Shown one piece after another: positions 6,212-8,468 of a stretch of 8,468 nucleotides of DNA. Every line of letters starts with the position of its first letter. The first letter of the stretch is position 1. The position numbers and the translations under genes were made by a program. The DNA is taken from NCBI GenBank assembly GCA_017411125.1, contig JAFPNP010000368.1, forward strand, positions 1-8,468, written 5' to 3'. The notes under the pieces were generated by a model. It saw only the letters and a program-made list of their open reading frames with translations, had not been told where the DNA came from and made no database searches. This stretch comes from Kiritimatiellia bacterium. GTDB lineage: Bacteria > Verrucomicrobiota > Kiritimatiellia > RFP12 > UBA1067.

Positions 6212-6871
6212 TTACTTCTTCTCTTCCTTCTTGTCGCCGGTCTCTTCCTTGCCCTTCTTGATGACCTCCGGGTTTGCGTCGGAGGCCGCGCCGGGCGCGG
6301 TGGCGTCGGCGCCTTCGGGCGCCTTGACAACGGCCACGGCGTACTCGCCGCGCGTCACCAGCGTGAACTTGTCGCCCAACTGCAGGTCTTTCACGAAAAG
6401 CGTCTGGTCAAGGCCGAGATTCGACACGTCGACGTCAAACCTCTCCGCTATGTCATCCGGAAGGCACTCGACCTCGACCGTGCGCAGCACCTGCTCGAGC
6501 ACGCCGCCGCCAATCTTGACGCCCACGGCCTCGCCGGTCAAGTAGACAGGCACGACCACGCGCACCTTCTGCGTGAGCGACACTTCGCTGAAGTCCACGT
6601 GGACGGGAGTGCCCTTCACCACGTCGTTCTGCATCTCGCGCATGAGGGCCGGAATCTCCTTGCCTCCCATGTCCAGGGTGACGAGCAGCTGCTTGCTCGT
6701 ATGCCCCCGAAGCCCCAGCATGAACTCGTGCGCGTCAAGCTTCACGAGCATCGTGCCACCCTTGTTCATGCGCATCACCGCCGCAGGAATCTTGCCCGCG
6801 CGACGAAGCCGACGGACGGCTGCGGAACCCTGCTCCGCGCGCTCTTCCGCCTTGATTTTTATTTTATCCAT
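6212..6871 (-). CDS. rplY: Large ribosomal subunit protein bL25, CTC/TL5 long form
   Basis: The 219-residue product is the long, two-domain form of bL25. The N-terminal 5S-rRNA-binding domain (about 1-92) holds RRLRRAGKIPAAVMR and VKLDAHEFMLGLRGHTSKQ, ending in TPVHVDFSEV. The C-terminal beta domain (about 93-185) holds GGGVLEQVLRTVEVECLPDD and then VDVSNLGLDQTLFVKDLQL. A Lys/Glu-rich tail follows. The motif after the Arg cluster usually reads P-A-V-x-Y-G; here it is PAAVMR, so the Tyr-Gly pair is missing. AGGAAAG (6874-6880) precedes the ATG at 6871. It is the first gene of the operon. In many genomes, including Chlamydia, pth follows this gene; here rpsF follows directly. Confidence 0.95.
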   Translation of the reverse strand: MDKIKIKAEERAEQGSAAVRRLRRAGKIPAAVMRMNKGGTMLVKLDAHEFMLGLRGHTSKQLLVTLDMGGKEIPALMREMQNDVVKGTPVHVDFSEVSLTQKVRVVVPVYLTGEAVGVKIGGGVLEQVLRTVEVECLPDDIAERFDVDVSNLGLDQTLFVKDLQLGDKFTLVTRGEYAVAVVKAPEGADATAPGAASDANPEVIKKGKEETGDKKEEKK

Positions 6872-6958
6872 GTCTTTCCTTGTTCCCGCCTGCTCTCGCG
6901 TCCCGGCAGACAGACCACTGTAGCCCGGCTGCGACGCTACCCTCGGCAGTTGGGCGAT

Positions 6959-6988
6959 AGTATATCAAAAATTTCCGTGGCAAGTCAA
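6959..6988 (-). promoter_or_regulatory. Promoter of the rplY-rpsF-ssb-rpsR-rplI operon
   Basis: On the minus strand TTGACT (6988-6983) and TATACT (6964-6959) are separated by 18 nt, with a TGA just before the -10 box that makes an extended -10. The start would be near 6952, giving a leader of about 80 nt before the rplY ATG. This is the strongest promoter match in the window, as expected for ribosomal genes. Confidence 0.72.
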
Positions 6989-6992
6989 TCCC

Positions 6993-7004
6993 AATGTGCA
7001 CATT
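6993..7004. promoter_or_regulatory. 12-bp perfect palindrome beside the rplY promoter
   Basis: AATGTGCACATT is a perfect inverted repeat starting 5 bp upstream of the -35 box of the ribosomal promoter. Its TGCACA half also appears in the first 22-bp repeat at 7139-7160 (TGCACAAAG). A role as operator is inferred from position and symmetry only. Confidence 0.4.
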
Positions 7005-7138
7005 AGCGAGCCGTGTGGGAAGCCGCTGGATTTATGCAAAACAGGCGCCCTCCTTTCCCAAGCAAGAGAGGCCGACGGCACATTTACCAGAGGAGAATGC
7101 GTCGCACCAAAGGGATGCCGCGCTTTCCCTATGGGGAT

Positions 7139-7204
7139 ATATGCACAAAGTGGGGTGTTTATGTACACAAGGTGAGGTGTTTGTGTGCATAAAGTGGGGT
7201 GTTT
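7139..7204. repeat. Three tandem 22-bp repeats
   Basis: Units at 7139-7160, 7161-7182 and 7183-7204 are head to tail without spacers. Unit 1 matches unit 3 at 19 of 22 positions and unit 2 at 18 of 22; every difference is a transition. The shared right part is GTGGGGTGTTT (GTGAGGTGTTT in unit 2), preceded by a TGCACAAA-like left part. A 22-bp period is about two helical turns, so identical faces would be presented to a DNA-binding protein. The array lies about 80 nt upstream of the -35 box of the esterase promoter and about 150 nt from that of rplY. Confidence 0.75.
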
Positions 7205-7244
7205 TTGATTATATCCCTTAAGGTATCTGCGGCTGCCCCTGACG

Positions 7245-7289
7245 GGACAAAGCCCGGTCCTCTCAGAAGGGCCGCGTTTCGTCTTGTCC
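7245..7289. repeat. Nested inverted repeat overlapping the esterase -35 box
   Basis: The outer arms GGACAA (7245-7250) and TTGTCC (7284-7289) enclose an inner hairpin, CGGTCC (7255-7260) with GGGCCG (7269-7274, one G-T pair) and an 8-nt loop. The right outer arm is the -35 hexamer of the esterase promoter. It may be an operator or a chance structure; no T run follows, so it is not a simple terminator. Confidence 0.4.
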
Positions 7290-7312
7290 GCGCGAACCGG
7301 GTTTGCTACACT
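7284..7312 (+). promoter_or_regulatory. Promoter of the CE15-like esterase gene
   Basis: TTGTCC (7284-7289) and TACACT (7307-7312) are separated by 17 nt, with TGC (7304-7306) forming an extended -10. The start would be near 7319, leaving about 30 nt of leader before the ATG at 7348. Confidence 0.6.
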
Positions 7313-7347
7313 ATTGTATGTTTTTTCGCATACCCATGGAAAATACA

Positions 7348-8468
7348 ATGAGAAAAACAATAGGAAGTATCCTGTGCTGCTTTGTCGCATCGACAGGTTT
7401 CGCAGTCCGTGCATTTAACGCGGCGGCAAACGCTCCTGTGCCGGAAAACGTACCGGAACTGATGCGAACGTTCGCGGGTACAACAGTAAACACGAAGGAT
7501 GCGTGGGAGAAGATTCGCGCACCGGAACTGCTTGAACGTTTCCAGAAAGACGTCTACGGACGTCGCCCCGCCGCAGCGAACGAGCGCGGCCGTACCTCGT
7601 TCAAAACATATGACGAACGCGCCGCGATGGAAGGCAAGGCCGTGCGGAAACTTGTCCACGCAGAATTCGACGGGCCGTTCGGCAAGTTCTCCTTCCCCTT
7701 CACCGTCTACATCCCGAAGGCGAAAAGACCAGTGCCGGCTTTCGTAAGCATATGCCTGAAGGGGCGGTCGAAGGTGGACGCCGACCATGCGATATCGAGC
7801 GAATACTGGCCGGTGGAACGAATCGTCGCCCGCGGGTTCGCCACCGTCGGCTTCCTCACTGAGGACGTCGCCACTGAGAAGAACACGGGATTCTCGCATG
7901 GCGTATTCAAATGCATGGAAAGAGTTGAAACGCGCGATGACGAATCATGGGGCGCAATCTCCGCATGGGCGTGGGCGGCAAGCCGCGTGATGGACTGGAT
8001 CGAGACGGAACCAGCCATCGACGCCACGCGCGTCGGTATCGCGGGACATTCCCGCGGTGGCAAGACCGCGCTTTGGACCGGCGCGACCGACAGGCGCTTC
8101 GCGCTCGTCTGTTCCAACAATTCCGGGGCGCACGGCGCAAAGCTCAACCACATCCGCCTTCCAAAAAGCGAAGACATCGCATCCATACCGAAGAACTTCC
8201 CAAACTGGTACTGCGGCAACTATCCGAAAAAATACGGCGGCAGGGAGATGTCGATGGATTTCGACCAGCACGAACTGCTCGCGCTCGTCGCGCCGCGTCT
8301 GCTGTGCGTCGGATCGGCTTCCGCAGACTACTGGGCGGGACCGCGCGGGGAGTGGTGGAGCGCGAAACTCGCGTCTCCGGCCTGGGAGCTTTACGGGCGG
8401 AGAGGGCTGGCGGCGAAAGCCTTCCCTGCTCCTGGCGAAACGCAGCAAGACGGCGATGTTTCGTACCA
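7348..8468 (+). CDS. Secreted CE15-family glucuronoyl esterase-like alpha/beta hydrolase (3' end beyond window)
   Basis: The frame is open from ATG 7348 to the right edge (373 complete residues; C-terminus missing). A signal peptide (MRKTIGSILCCFVASTGFA) points to export. The mature part follows bacterial CE15 enzymes: an N-terminal WEKIRAPELLERFQKDVYGR (Y70 in the YGR motif), the nucleophile elbow GHSRGGK (S235, with R236 as probable oxyanion Arg), LVCSNNSG, then FDQHELLALVAPRLL and PRGEW. CE15 enzymes cleave ester links between glucuronic acid on xylan and lignin or other alcohols. The catalytic Glu of fungal members aligns with Asn258; D327 or E335, after the next strand, are candidates for the acid. 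The sequence ends at DVSY plus CA, just before the expected catalytic His. In-frame ATGs at 7318 and 7336 are possible, but 7348 has a weak GGA 7 nt upstream and fits the signal peptide. Other alpha/beta esterases of the acetyl xylan type are less likely. Confidence 0.85.
   Translation, partial: MRKTIGSILCCFVASTGFAVRAFNAAANAPVPENVPELMRTFAGTTVNTKDAWEKIRAPELLERFQKDVYGRRPAAANERGRTSFKTYDERAAMEGKAVRKLVHAEFDGPFGKFSFPFTVYIPKAKRPVPAFVSICLKGRSKVDADHAISSEYWPVERIVARGFATVGFLTEDVATEKNTGFSHGVFKCMERVETRDDESWGAISAWAWAASRVMDWIETEPAIDATRVGIAGHSRGGKTALWTGATDRRFALVCSNNSGAHGAKLNHIRLPKSEDIASIPKNFPNWYCGNYPKKYGGREMSMDFDQHELLALVAPRLLCVGSASADYWAGPRGEWWSAKLASPAWELYGRRGLAAKAFPAPGETQQDGDVSY

Larger units (their letters stand above)
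6872..7347. other. Divergent intergenic region between rplY and the esterase gene
   Basis: About 476 nt without a convincing gene. From left to right it holds the 80-nt leader and promoter of rplY, a 12-bp palindrome at 6993-7004, about 130 nt in which I see no clear feature (7005-7138), three 22-bp tandem repeats (7139-7204), an 8-bp palindrome CCTTAAGG at 7216-7223, a nested inverted repeat (7245-7289) and the promoter of the esterase gene. The rplY leader contains a short 5-bp hairpin (6920-6940, GTAGC/GCTAC) of unknown meaning. Open frames crossing this region on both strands have no ribosome sites or recognisable content and overlap both promoters. Confidence 0.6.

Noticed and set aside
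7139..7204. CRISPR array
   Set aside because: The 22-bp units are directly adjacent with no spacers, and no cas gene is present.
7139..7204. Plasmid-type iterons or replication origin
   Set aside because: Three 22-bp direct repeats resemble iterons, but there is no rep gene and the setting is a chromosomal ribosomal operon; no DnaA boxes were recognised nearby.
6994..7221. Plus-strand open frame of 75 codons containing the tandem repeats
   Set aside because: Its start lies inside the 12-bp palindrome with no ribosome site, and the sequence is explained by the DNA repeats.
6965..7414. Minus-strand open frame of 149 codons across the intergenic region
   Set aside because: It overlaps both divergent promoters and the esterase start, reads through the tandem repeats, and has no recognisable domain.
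7306..8448. Minus-strand open frames opposite the esterase gene
   Set aside because: Cys/Arg-rich shadows of a gene with clear CE15 motifs on the plus strand.

Overview
The window looks like chromosomal DNA from a Gram-negative, GC-rich bacterium. It has an outer-membrane barrel, a lipobox export protein and secreted proteins with signal peptides. The ribosomal order bL25-bS6-SSB-bS18-bL9 resembles that of PVC-superphylum bacteria. The exopolysaccharide genes and the CE15-type glucuronoyl esterase would suit a glycan-degrading lineage such as Kiritimatiellota/Verrucomicrobiota. That placement is inference; no marker here settles it.

Left part (1-4521), all on the minus strand: a polysaccharide-export operon read leftward from a good sigma70-like promoter at 4493-4521. 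Its order is a short OPX (Wza-like) lipoprotein, a secreted helical protein of unknown function with a repeated NPYYSG tail, an outer-membrane beta-barrel, and a polytopic Wzy/O-antigen-ligase-like protein that runs off the left edge. A plausible reading is that the OPX protein and the barrel form the envelope exit for a polymer made or joined by the Wzy-like enzyme. The unknown protein sits between the two export parts and is probably an accessory to them.

Middle part (4526-6988), also minus strand: a compact ribosomal/replication operon, rplY-rpsF-ssb-rpsR-rplI. It has one strong promoter with an extended -10 element at 6959-6988 and a hairpin after rplI (4526-4566). The hairpin lies immediately next to the -35 box of the export operon. 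The pth gene, often found after rplY, is absent from the 20-nt gap between rplY and rpsF.

Right part (6872-8468): a divergent intergenic region of about 476 nt, then a plus-strand gene for a secreted CE15-family esterase that runs off the right edge just before its expected catalytic His. The intergenic region carries a perfect 12-bp palindrome beside the rplY promoter, three tandem 22-bp repeats, a nested inverted repeat and a 17-bp-spaced promoter with an extended -10 for the esterase gene. The repeats and palindrome are the least explained DNA in the window.

The most interesting protein-level signal is the export cassette: a minimal one-SLBB OPX protein, a separate barrel, and an unrecognised secreted protein between them.
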